From Cytidiella melzeri (taxonomy: Eukaryota; Basidiomycota; Agaricomycetes; Polyporales; Irpicaceae): a stretch of DNA of 64,000 nucleotides. Numbering within the stretch: position 1 is the first letter of the stretch; each line of letters begins with the position of its first letter. Position numbers and translations under genes: made by a program. The stretch is taken from assembly GCA_022592445.1 (NCBI GenBank), contig JABYQR010000085.1, positions 62,001 to 126,000 on the forward strand. The letters are read 5' to 3'. Shown in pieces: positions 48,778 to 59,480 of the stretch. Under the pieces are notes generated by a model, which ran no database searches, was not told the DNA's origin, and saw nothing but the letters and a program-made list of their open reading frames with translations.

Positions 48778-51700
48778 TCATATAAGCGTCACAAAACTAT
48801 TACCACAGAACAAGCACCGCCGCACCGCATCGAGCAGATCTTCGACGAGCCAGCTCCTTGCAGCCACGGGCAGCCAGGACGTCGCGGGAGCACCTGGGCG
48901 AGGTGGGAGGAACGCCTTGCGGGTGCAGCCCATGCACGTGCGCACCATTGGTGTCGTAAGGATGAAGGACGTTATCGAGCAGCGTACTACCCAACCCCCA
49001 AAGAAAAACAACAACGAAAAGTGAGCTTTATGAATCTCTTGTGCAGAAAAACAAAGAAAAAAAGTAGAAGACGAGAGAGGGGTGCTTACGCCAATGATGA
49101 CCGTTTGGACAGACCGCCGAGGTGAGATCCACGAACGGGATGAGGGAGTGACACGCTGGACATGGTTCTTCCAGGATGCTTGAGAGGTTATAGGGCGTGG
49201 GTGCGGGTAGGCGTGTGGCTAGGGTTGTAAATAGCTGGTCTGCTTCTGCTTTCACGTCTGCATTTCCTGAACAGCTGCCGTGAATGGCGGTGCGTCTTGC
49301 AAAGGGGATGTCGTTTGCTGGGACGTATGTCGGGTCGTCAGAGTAGTATGGAAAGTGGGGTGAATGAGGACTTGGACGACGTACGAGTGAGCATCTGCAA
49401 TGCTGCTGCAATATGTCGGACTAGTATTCTCAGTGTGGTGGACCATATGTCACGGGTGGTGGATATGCCTGTGAGACGGAAGGAATCTCGCAGCTCTTTG
49501 TCCGAGCAGCGTTTCTGCCAACATAGTTTCAACCCGATATAACTGTCCCTTTAACTGACAAACCGTACCTCACAAAACCCTGCCAAAAATGCTTTCAGGC
49601 GTTGAGACAGAAGAGCATGCCGGCCAAAGATATGCATCCTGAGACTTCTCCGGTATTGTTCTCGCATCTCTGCGGTAAGATTATCAAACCATTGCGGCAG
49701 CGAGATGTCCGTTGAGTCATCCACGGGGTGAATGCTTCCTAGTACTCCTAGGACACTCTTCGCGTGCTTAGATATGGTCTCTGTGCTGCGCAAACGTACA
49801 AGAGATGCTCTGAGGATGGCGATGGGAGCATCGCCACTGGCTGCAACCAAGCGTCAGCGCGAAGAAAAAATTGATGTGGACGCTGTGATCCTTACTACAC
49901 GAGACGTTGCGTATAGTGTCTCCCAATTCTTCGAGCCAGATACCTTCTAAGTCACGACCAAACAACTCTGCCATGACGACAACGTTGGAATGTTGCGCGT
50001 CGTGCTTGTAGCTGAAGTCGGTAGGTCGTAACGCTCTGCAAGCGAGTGTGAATGACACCGGTAACCTCACGAAGATAAGTGCTCACTCGTGAACCCAAAG
50101 AAAAGTGGAGCCATTGTCAGCGGAGGCCATCCCATGCGTACTGTTCACGTCCAGTTTTCGGGTCTCTTCTCCTTCAATCCGAACAAAATGTTGTCTGGCA
50201 ACAGTAGACAGTGATTTTGAACTGATCTTGTTTTCGTCACCTTCAGAGTTGTCTGAAACCAGCAAAGGCTCGGAAGATACATTTTTGACGACGTGGAATG
50301 AACCGTCGGAAAGAGTTACCACGACTGTGTCTCGTCTTGGTATATGAGCAATGCCGGAGACGGGAGCCAGTGCTGTTGAGCCTACTGACAGCTTCTGCAC
50401 TTGCAAAGCGACGGTCTTCAGTCCGCTCCACGGTGATATCGCGTTATCAGGTCTCCACAAGCTTACAGTACCTGGTTTGCTAAATACTAGCACAGGCTAG
50501 GGAGACTGAGCAACAATTCGTCGTGGAGGAAAGTAGTTTGAACGGACCTCAGAGTCTGGAAGATTGATCCAGCGCAAAGCACCTGTCGTTCGTCTTGTCG
50601 ATTTGCAAGGCGTATCAGGCGCGCTTCGAGTGACGATAACACTGAGTACATGCGACGCAGATGGTGAGCTTGGGAGGACTAAGGACTGAGTTACCATCAA
50701 GACAACGATCGAGCCATCAGCACTTCCACAGGCAAGGAAAGCCTCCACTAGAGGGCTGAGAGTCAATTTTCATGTAAGCCATCATACATGAAGGGTTCCA
50801 GTACCTTGTAGAGTTGACTTGAGTGTCCAGGACGACCAGGCGATATGCGTAATCTTCTTGTCTGAAAGCTGGACGGTCTCGATGAGGTTCATAATGGTGG
50901 TCTCGCTAGCGTTATAGCTGAGCTTCATGAGTCTTAGACGACATCTTGGCTGACACTGGCAACAACAACATGCCTCAAGAGATGTACTGCACCTGCGCAA
51001 GTCCCTATAGCGAGAAGTGAAGCGTTTAAGCTGGATACTGGTGATATGCAGAAGTCGCCTTGAGAAGACCAGGCGATGCCTATGAAGATGCTATCAATCC
51101 GTTCAGCCGTACGGATACTGAGACTCACTAGAGACTTGCTTATGCAAGGTTAGAAGTAAGCTTGGATTGGAACTATCGTTTCTATGTGCGATTTGCTGGA
51201 CCATTGCCTCGAGAACGGCCGTGAGCCCTCCGAGCTTGGCAACATATAAGTTGCCACATGTTGATAGAAGTATCGCAATCTCACCTTCTGCCATTGACCC
51301 GTAAGATGATTTTTGACTGTGTGGTATAGCGACACCTCGTAATTCGAGTCTAAAACGGCGAATATACAGCTTGAGACAGGCTTCTCAATCGTGCGCCGAA
51401 AATGATGACAATGATATAAACATACCCTGCGTTGGAGGATAGGTTGCTCGGAGAGCATGCGACGTCGACAAAAGACAAGTCCATGGACCCCAGTGCTACC
51501 GCGCTCCAGTCTATGAGCGTTCAGTAACGCAGGCTGCGGTTTGAGACCAGCCTGCCTTCACCTTGACAGTCCATGGCCCACTGATGAGGTTCATGGTCTT
51601 TGTTCCGTTCGATCATCGTCCTGTACCAGCCAAGGGACTCATCGCTCCGCTGGCTGTCATTGGCTTGCTTTGTAATGGAGGATGGCTCGACACTAATTCC

Positions 51701-51893
51701 TAATGTCGGTGTCTAGAAACAAACGCGTTAGCAAAAAAAAATTACGTAGTCCAAGAGTACATACAATAATCATAATGGCTTGGCGGGTCAAGACCACTAC
51801 CTGACCGTCTCCCGACCATTGTATGCACCTCTCCGAAGGAAAAGTCGAAACCGCTGGTATGGACAGTGTGGCTAGCACACTATGCACGGTCAT
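48778..51893 (-). CDS. TFIIIC 90-kDa-type subunit (beta-propeller plus zinc-finger C-terminus)
   Basis: Subunit of the Pol III factor that binds internal promoters of tRNA genes. Starts MTVHSVLATLSIPAVSTFPS. The N-terminal part reads like a WD/propeller domain (RCIQWSGDGQVVVLTRQAIM; LGISVEPSSITKQANDSQRS; VSSCIFAVLDSNYEVSLYHT; ITHIAWSSWTLKST). The C-terminus carries the TFIIIC zinc-binding pattern: EEPCPACHSLIPFVDLTSAV, CPNGHHW, then RCSITSFILTTPMVRTCMGC and RRCLFCGNSFVTLI before the stop at 48778. Those Cys pairs and His residues match the paired zinc sites of the TFIIIC90 C-terminal domain. Ten or more short introns. Upstream of its start (51894 onward) lies a MITE, so its promoter may have been altered. 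Confidence 0.8.
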
Positions 51894-51993
51894 TCTGCTC
51901 TGGTAAGTTTGTTAATCCTTTCTGATAGTTAAAGTCACAGTACCTTCAATTGCCAGGGAGATTGAGCGTGTGACAGACTGTTAAAACTATATA

Positions 51994-52259
51994 CTGTACT
52001 GGCACGACCTAAGGTTCGGGTCACGGTCACAAGGCCTCCGAACATCGTCATTTTGAACTTTCGGCTGGGTGTGTGACCTCAGGCGCTTATAATATTACCC
52101 CATTTTTTTTGAGGGGAGCACTCTGCGCACACACAGGCACCTATTGATACTTTCAGATATTTGTTGGTCACAGGTCACTGCGTGTCCTGAACTTCCGAAT
52201 CTTCGAACATCTGAGGGTCACGGTCACAAGCCGCGAACCTTAGGTCGTGCCAGTACAGT
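51994..52259. mobile_element. MITE with 25-bp terminal inverted repeats and TA duplication
   Basis: Left end starts CTGTACTGGCACGACCTAAG then GTTCG. The right end (52235-52259) is its exact reverse complement for 25 bases. The element is flanked by TA on both sides (51992-51993 and 52260-52261), as produced by Tc1/mariner-type transposases. Inside, GGTCACGGTCACAAG occurs near both ends in the same orientation. At 266 bp it has no room for a transposase, so it is non-autonomous. It inserted about 100 bp upstream of the TFIIIC90-like start. Confidence 0.85.
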
Positions 52260-52261
52260 AA

Positions 52262-52806
52262 TATAATATGTAGTTTCCCACGCCTTACAAGGACACTTTA
52301 AGGTAGCAGAGTTCCCACAGTCTTGATATGGGAATTATGCAGCCGTATATGGAAATTCCAGTAGTAACCATCACATTAGCTGAGACATACAGATATGGGT
52401 TGTGTAGACTAAGTAGTATAGCACTATAGGGATACTGCACATAAATGTACGTCTGTGTTCTAGTAGCATAGGAAATGGCATGGAAAGCACATAGTATAAC
52501 TCCAGAGGATGCCTAAAGCATACATCTGAGGACAAGTACTAGCATGAGTCATTTACTCATTATGTACGCCTCTGGTACAAGTGCTGAGCCTAGTCATACA
52601 ATGAGTCATGCATTCATAGCATGAGTCATGCATAAGTCATGCACTTAGTAATACAGTAGAATAGCTGAAGTAGACATGTATAGTAGTTGCTTACATAAGT
52701 AGATACAGACATGTATATAAGAAGAGCTGCTGAAGCAGCAAGAATAAAAGACTCATCTTCAAAGCTTAACAGCCTCTACCCCTCGCACACATATTCCACT
52801 TTGTTA
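52262..52806 (+). mobile_element. possible solo LTR
   Basis: Runs from TGTAGTTTCC (about 52269) to TTTGTTACA (52806). It contains TATATAAG at 52714-52721, an AATAAAA signal at about 52742 and a pyrimidine-rich stretch near the end, an arrangement typical of a retrotransposon LTR promoter/polyA region. I could not find a convincing target-site duplication or a second copy, so both borders are tentative. Confidence 0.35.
52542..52645 (+). repeat. cluster of TGAGTCAT motifs
   Basis: ATGAGTCAT occurs at about 52544, 52601 and 52621, with a close variant ATAAGTCAT at 52632, in an ATGCA-rich context. TGAGTCA is the core site for bZIP (Gcn4/AP-1-type) factors. Within a putative LTR these could be regulatory sites; they may also be a simple short repeat. 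Confidence 0.45.
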
Positions 52807-53287
52807 CAGACAGCTGAGCGTTGTGCACTGTAGTGGAGAGTCTGATTTTAGACGCGGGGGTCTCTGCAGTAGGTGTTTGGATTTCTGTTGAGCGAGGATC
52901 AAACGTGTCTTTAGCATTTCATCTCCTGCTCCGAACGCGTACCTGCCTGCCTTTGTTACGACTTTGTGCACTACTTACGCCCTTATGAACAATCTATGCA
53001 ACACACTTGGGCCTTATCCAAGTCTGGAGATGTTGCCTTCCATGTGTTCGACTATACTGGCTCCGTACTTGGCGCGCGCGTAGCGCTTGTTGTTATTGTA
53101 TATAAGATGTACTTTGGTTACTGCCGTTTGCACAATGATATGGAATGTGAGTTTTTGTTTTCAGCCCCACCTCAGGCGCGCGAGTGATGCAGAGGTGCCC
53201 GGGACGTCCAGTAAGTAGAACCAGCTCTCAAATTCTTGCCTCTCAATGCCCTGTACCCGGCTCTTGTCCACTCTCACTCTCGACCCG

Positions 53288-54922
53288 ATGTCCAACTGCA
53301 ATGAACTACCTGCAGAAGTTGACAAGGTCACGGTTGTTCTTGAGCTGTCGGCTGAACTTACACGTGTTGTTCACAAGGCAAGCGCAGCACAGACTGGAAA
53401 AAAGAACCGCAAGCTCGACATAAAGAAAAGCAAAAACAAGCTGTTTACTCTCACACTTGACAATGACAAGAACAGCTATGTCTGACTTTTACAGACTATC
53501 CTCAATTGAAACGGAGCACCTTTGTATAAGGTCAAGGCATCAAAACCTTATTCGTTCAAGTACCTTCCTGCGAGAGCTGCGTGCGTGAGGCTATTCCTGC
53601 TTGGATGTATAGCGACTGATGTCTGCTGACAGGAAAAAGGACGCGCTGGATGTTGAGACCCTCGAGGAGTATATGGATATAATCGTGCAACTTGATCGGA
53701 ACGGGACATTGAAGGTGACCATATACGCCCAGTTTGAGGACATCAAGAAGACTGTGCGCCATTGGTCTAACACCAATATGGTATGTACTCAATTGATTTT
53801 CATGCGTTGTTTTCATTAAAAATTGTGCTCGCGGCTCAGTCCTCCGACAGCGAGAGCCTAGATGGAGACAAGGCGGACGAGAGTGACAACGAGCAGCCCA
53901 ATAGTGTGAGTTCTGCACATATTGATTCTACTACACTTGCTGACATGTCCCTGTTTACAGCGCATTTGAGTGGGGGATATGGATGCTCTCAAATCTGCGC
54001 TTGCTAAATACCGCATTCTGCTTGAGAAGAAGTACTCCAACGAGCGCGACGGGGGATTCATGTTTACCTACAACAGCGGATACCAGCTGAAATTGAGCCC
54101 AATCATGCTCAAGCAGTGGTCTATCGCCTTGGTAAGCTGGATCACCTTTCACAATAGCGCGCAACTCATACCTTGAACAATATGCAGAAGGAGAACGTAG
54201 CTACGCTGTCCGAACCACCGTGCACCAAAATTTTTGACCCCGACAATCGGCGACCGGTTCTCAATGCCCGCCGTGCTGCTTGCCATGCAGCCTCTGTTGT
54301 AGCTGTGCCTTTGCTGGACCAAGGTACTGCTCTTGCATAGCTCTCAGCTGCTATCTTGGAGTTGACCAAGAGGGCATGTGCACCCGCTGCTCCACGTACC
54401 CCGAAGCATGCGCGAATGGCATCGATTGGTAGCCTGACTACTCTTCCTTCCACAAACATGTCAGTTCCAATTTCTCGGAGTCCAAACAACCTCCCACAAT
54501 TCCTCAAGTTCATGAAGGATACCCACGGTGTTGTCAACGCGCACACCTATCGTACATTGCTGAGTGCAAAGGGTTATGGCCCAGACATCATTGATCAGGT
54601 TGACATCAAGGACCTCACAGCATTTGATGTTGGGCTAACTCCTGGCAATGCAATACGTTTCCACAATGCAGCGCCGGTGTGGTGGAACAGTCGGGGAAAG
54701 CAGCCTCGTGAACTCTTTGAGGAGGATGTAGACTTCAATCCTTTTCTTGAGCAAGACAAAAGAGGTCAAGTGGGAGATGGGGAGCCAGATGAGTGTATTC
54801 ACTACAAGGGTTGTTGGCCTGATGGCACGAGAATGTCGTGGTTTGAAGTTCCACTCATTGTTGGAGATAGACAGTTTGATGATGACTTCATAGAGTATCA
54901 GGACTCTGCTATACTTGAGTGA
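53288..54922 (+). pseudogene. transposon-associated SAM-like-domain ORF with an internal stop
   Basis: Exons read MSNCNELPAEVDKVTVVLEL..., VKASKPYSFKYLPARA, KKDALDVETLEEYMDIIVQL, an acidic stretch (SSDSESLDGDKADESDNEQP), MDALKSALAKYRILLEKKY, KENVATLSEPPCTKIFDPDN and finally a SAM-like fold (LPQFLKFMKDTHGVVNAHTY, LLSAKGYGPDIIDQVDIKDL, RFHNAAPVWWNSRGKQPREL). The GYGPD...L..G.A.R...AA..WW pattern is one I associate with proteins repeated in agaricomycete mobile elements (from memory, not checked). In the last long exon the frame LLDQGTALA is followed by TAG (54338-54340) and then LSAAILELTKRAC in the same frame, a likely CAG/CAA-to-TAG change; no intron of reasonable size can remove it. The junction near 53960 is also doubtful. 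It is probably the companion ORF of the Plavaka element downstream, or of a related one. Confidence 0.55.
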
Positions 54923-55542
54923 AAGCCCATTCCTCTTGGCTTTACTGCACCAGATTTTACTGGCAGAGATTTTGGGCATTTGCTTCTTTGCTTGAGCTAG
55001 TTGTTTGCGTGTTTCTGAAAAAAATAAACAGTTATACCTGTTGGAGACTAGTAGGTAGACAGCTCACCTAGCTCTGCTTGTTTGCTAGAAGGCTGCCATG
55101 CACGTCGTACACGGTCCTCTGCAGGAGGAGGCTCTGGGCTTTGACGAGGCATTAATTTGTAGAGGCTAAAGACAGTGACAATATTTTCACAAAGCCAAAA
55201 ACGTGAAGGAGATGAGCTCAGCAAGCTGTGTGGTGTTGCAAGATTGAGGCTGACCAGCTTGATTAGTCAGTTAGACTGTACAGATGTGACATGGCGCGGC
55301 CAGAGCAAATGCGTGACAGGGACTGCAGCCACATCATTCAAACTTAGGAGGCTTGCGCGGCAGAGTCCTGCTCACCAAGTACAATGTCAACAACTGCACA
55401 GGTCAATTGATGCACATTCTGCAAGCGTCGCTTACCTACATCCATAGGCCTGTCCTGTCACATCCAAAATACCCCTGCATGTTGTGAACAGTGGGATGCA
55501 GCAGTATCTGACCGCTACGACCACTACAGGCATCCATCAACA
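54923..55542. other. spacer between relic transposon ORFs
   Basis: A 620-bp spacer with no supported gene. The upstream zinc-finger exon usual for Plavaka proteins was not found here. Confidence 0.4.
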
Positions 55543-58425
55543 ATGCTTGAAGAAGATATTCAGCAATGGCAGCACGAGCACATGGATTTTGACGTGCCTT
55601 CAACCGTTGATCCTTTTCCCCCTCATTGCCGCCATTCTGCTACCATGGAGGATGTGCTTAATATTGACAGCGCAGAGGTTTGCTGGTTTATTGAAGTGTA
55701 CCCCGGACCAGTTGCAGACGTTCTCAGCCAAGGAGAGACTATGTTTGAAGCATGGGAGCTTCAGAACAACGAGGCACAATGCCCACACCATGCACCCTTT
55801 GCTAGCAAGGAAGAGTGGGAGATGGCAGTCTGGCTGATTCAGAACGTGGGCCACAACAAGATTGAAGAGTTCCTAAAGTTAGCCATGGTATGTGCAGCCC
55901 ACCATGAGAACTCACAATGGTTCTAATATGTTCTAGGTTAAGCAATCCAAAGTCAGCGCAGGAAGCAAGTACAAATTCCTGCAGCAGATTGACAGCTTGC
56001 CAGTGACAGACGGTATGAAGTGGACGTACAAAGAGGTCAAGGTTGTGAGTAATCTTCTTGATGAGGACGGGAAGGCAATGACCGAGAAGCTGGAGCTCTG
56101 GCACCACAACCCCGTTGAGTGTATACGCGAGTTAATTGGGAACCCTGCATCCGAGGAGCATATGAGTTACGCACCTGAGCAGGTCTATGCAGATGATGAG
56201 GGGCTTGTCCGCATTTTCGACAAAATGTGGACCAGTGATTGGTGGTGGAATCTGCAGGTGCGTTCATAGCTGCAGGAGGGCAGTTAGATACATTGTTGTT
56301 GTGATGTCTGATCTCTTCTACCAGAGAAAATTCCCAGAAGGAGCGACCATTGCACCTGTCATCTACGCTTCAGACAAAACAAAGCTCTCCCAGTTCCAAG
56401 GAGACCAGACTGCCTGGCCAGTTTATCTATCCATAGGAAACATTGCTAAGGCCACTCGTCGTCAGATCTCCTCACACGCTACCGTTCTGATTGGCTACAT
56501 ACCTGTATCTAAACTGGAGTGCTTCTCCTATGGAGATACTCGTTGCTATGCAACATATCGCCTCTATCACCACTGTATGTGCGCACTTCTGGAACCTTTG
56601 ATAGTGGCAGGGAAGTTGGGAGTAGACATGCTTTGCGCAGACGGTGGCATTTGTAAAATCTTCCCCATCCTTGCTGCATACGTTGTGGATCACCCTGAGC
56701 AATGCCTCATTACAAATGTGCAAGAGAATTATTGTCCCAGGGGCAAGATTCTTCCTGAACAGCGTGGAGAATCTGACAGATGTCTCTTACGTTCAGTGGA
56801 GGAGATGATAGACCTGCTGGAGCGCCATCGTAACGGAGACATAGAAGGCGACTTACCTGATGGCCTTCGTCCTATCTACCAGCCCTTTTGGGCAGATCTT
56901 CCCCACTGCAACATCTATGCGTGCATCACTCCCGATATACTTCATCAGCTTCATAAAGGTGTCTTCAAGGATCATCTAGTCAGCTGGGTTACTGCAATTG
57001 TAGGTGCAGAAGAGCTTGACCGTCGCTTCCACGCCATGTCAAATATACCTGGGCTCCATCATTTCAAGAAAGGAATATCATCAGTGCAGCAATGGACAGG
57101 CACCGAGTACAAAGAAATGCAGAAGATCTTCCTCACCTTGAGTGCCGGTGCCATTCACCCGAAAGTCCTCACTGTCATTCAGGCCGTAATCAACTTCATC
57201 TACTATGCGCAGCTACATGTCCATACCTCAGTCACACTTGGAGCATTACAGCATGCACTCACTGTCTTTCATCAGCACAAGAACATATTTGTGGAGCTGG
57301 GTGTGCGTGAACACTTTGACATTGCAAAAATCCATTCAATGATCCACTACTTGGCAGCTACTAGCAAGAAGGGGTGCACAGATGGCTTCAACACTGAACT
57401 ATCTGAACATCTTCATATTGACTTTGCCAAGTCAGGTTACCGCGCCGGTGATTGACGTGCCTACATTGCCCAGATGACGACTTGGTTGATCAGACAAGAA
57501 GCAGTGAAGCTGTGCATTGCTTACCTTGCATGGATAAAATGTAGAGAAGACATCTCTTCAGAAGGTTTTCCTAGCAATGAAGACCCAGCAAGTCCAGAGA
57601 GTGATGAAGACTTTGAAGACAAAGGAGGATCAGACTTACGGTTTTTGCACCGCACCACGCTGTGTTTCTATTGGCTGGCAAAGAAATTCTCCTCCTCTAA
57701 AACTCCGCTCGAGCACCTGGAAGGCTCTCACGGAGCTGTCGAGTTTCTGCCTGCTTTTGAAGCATTTGTGATGCAAACCTTTCCCCAGTCAGCTCAATGT
57801 CTGACACGCGCAACAGAGCACAGCACTTACAAGCAGCTCAAGGTAGAGCAGCCGTGGAATCCATTCCTAGGTAGTGAGTAGCGTTTTCATTGAATCCGTG
57901 CCAGTGGACCAGTAGACCAGCAAGGACGTTGTCATGGTACATCAGGAGTCTTTGACCCGGTGTTGGTAGTTGAAGATGCAGAACGCTATTGCAAACAAAA
58001 GAAAGGATTGCTCGATGGTAAGTTACGATTTATCAGTGGAAAGAAAAGCATATGAATGGACTTACATAGGGCTTTGTGCTGCTCGAATACGGGTCATATT
58101 TGAGCTGCCAGCAGAGTTCAGCCAGTTAGCCCACCCTCTCGTGTACCTGGAATGGTACACACCATTTCATTGAGTCGACGCTGCAACTGGTCTGTATCAA
58201 GTCTCACTTTCCACACGTCACCATATAGCAAATGCTGCTGTTGTGCCGGCAGATCAAGTCATTGGGCTGTGCCATCTTGCAGCAAAGTGCGGTGCAGAGA
58301 TCAACAGATCTTGGACTTCAGAAAATGTCCTAAATCTGGCCGGAACTTTCTATGTGAACCCTTATATCTCAATTGATACATTCTCACCCAGTGGTCTGTA
58401 CACATCTTCAGCATGTCTGAAATAA
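55543..58425 (+). pseudogene. Plavaka-family transposase, interrupted by two in-frame stops
   Basis: Matches the Plavaka DNA transposases (KDZ-related) of basidiomycetes. Order of landmarks: FPPHCRHSATMEDVLNIDSA; FIEVYPGPVADVLSQGETMF; FASKEEWEMAVWLIQNVGHN; GMKWTYKEVKVVSNLLDEDG; WNLQRKFPEGATIAPVIYAS; DKTKLSQFQGDQTAWPVYLS; IGNIAKATRRQISSHATVLI; VDMLCADGGICKIFPILAAY; FWADLPHCNIYACITPDILH; QLHKGVFKDHLVSWVTAIVG; and ELSEHLHIDFAKSGYRAGD. There a TGA (57453-57455) interrupts the conserved run, which continues RAYIAQMTTWLIRQEAVKLC. A second TGA (58171-58173) separates LVYLEWYTPFH from VDAATGLYQVSLSTRHHIAN. The C-terminal VPADQVIGLCHLAAKCGAEI, SWTSENVLNLAGTFYVNPYI is also present. The usual N-terminal C2H2 zinc finger is absent. 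The rest is well preserved, so inactivation seems recent. Confidence 0.85.
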
Positions 58426-58802
58426 ATAGATTTGTTTCAACTCTAAGCGTCTGATACGTTGAGGCCCTCTCTGCAAGTGGTATGGGTTGGGTTGTCTTGT
58501 TCTGGCCATAACTTGAAGGACAACACCATGCTTCATGAGTCATGACAGCAAGCAAAATTGAGGACTGCATTTGGCTTGGTGTGGCTAACGCTATTGTTAG
58601 TACTGGATTGACGTGAGACAAGATCCGCAGTGACAGCCTCACGACGTTGACTTCGCGTAGGATAGAGCCTTGTTAGTGTTCTGTCACATCGGTGTAGACA
58701 GAAAGGACTTACCGGAGAGCAATACAAGAGGTCCTGTATATGCTAGCTGGGCCTTACTACCCAGCAACTCTTGCGGCGCAGTAGTGTGGGAGCAGGACAG
58801 CA

Positions 58803-59134
58803 GATACTCTGCTGTCCTGATGGGCAAGGGTGGAGGAGGAAATGACAGACTCATGCCAGCGGATGCTCTGCTAGCGAGAGGGTCAGGAATCAGAGTGGTG
58901 GTCTTGGTCACGGTTAGCGCAAATCCGGAGGCCGGCGGTGGCAGTGACAGCGGTAATAATTGTGGCAGGATACTCTGCTGTCCTGATGGGCAAGGGTGGA
59001 GGAGGAAATGACAAACTCACGCCAGCGGATGCTCTGCTAGCGAGAGGGTCAGGAATCAGGTGGTAGTCTTGGTCGCGGTTAGCACGGTTTTCGGAGGCCG
59101 GCGGTGGTAGTGGCGGCAGTAGTACTTGTGGCAG
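58803..59134. repeat. 166-bp tandem duplication
   Basis: Copy 1 (58803-58968) and copy 2 (58969-59134) both run from GATACTCTGCTGTCCTGATG to TGTGGCA and include CCAGCGGATGCTCTGCTAGC. They differ at scattered sites and by small indels, so the duplication is not brand-new. It borders a GGT/GTG-rich low-complexity tract. Confidence 0.8.
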
Positions 59135-59480
59135 TTGCCAATGTGGTGGTGGTGATGGCGCAGGTAGAGGTGTTTGATGTAGCTGTTGTTGACGAGGTGT
59201 TTAGCGGCGGTGGTGGGAGAGGTTGTGCGCTGCAGGTGGAGGTAGCTGGGGGTTGTCAAAGTGGAGGTAGTGGTGACCGTGGTAATGATAATCAGGGTGG
59301 TGCGGTGAAGGTGGAGGTGGTGGCCGTGGTGGTTGTCAAAGTGGTGGCAGTGGTGGCAGTAGCAGCAGTGGTTTGAGCGCCTAAGCAATTGGGCGCTCTT
59401 ACCTTTGCGTCGTCCACCGCTGTAACCTCGAGTGCAACCTCCACCACCACCATCTCCTCCTCCACCTCCTCCACCATCCC
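59093..59480. repeat. GGT/GTG-rich low-complexity tract, with CCA/CCT-rich end
   Basis: A G/T-rich stretch of GGT, GGC and GTG triplets (59093-59375) is followed by a complementary CCA/CCT-rich stretch (59411-59480). Open frames across it translate to Val/Gly or Thr/His runs and are artefacts of composition. The G/T-rich and C/A-rich halves could pair imperfectly in single-stranded form. Confidence 0.6.
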
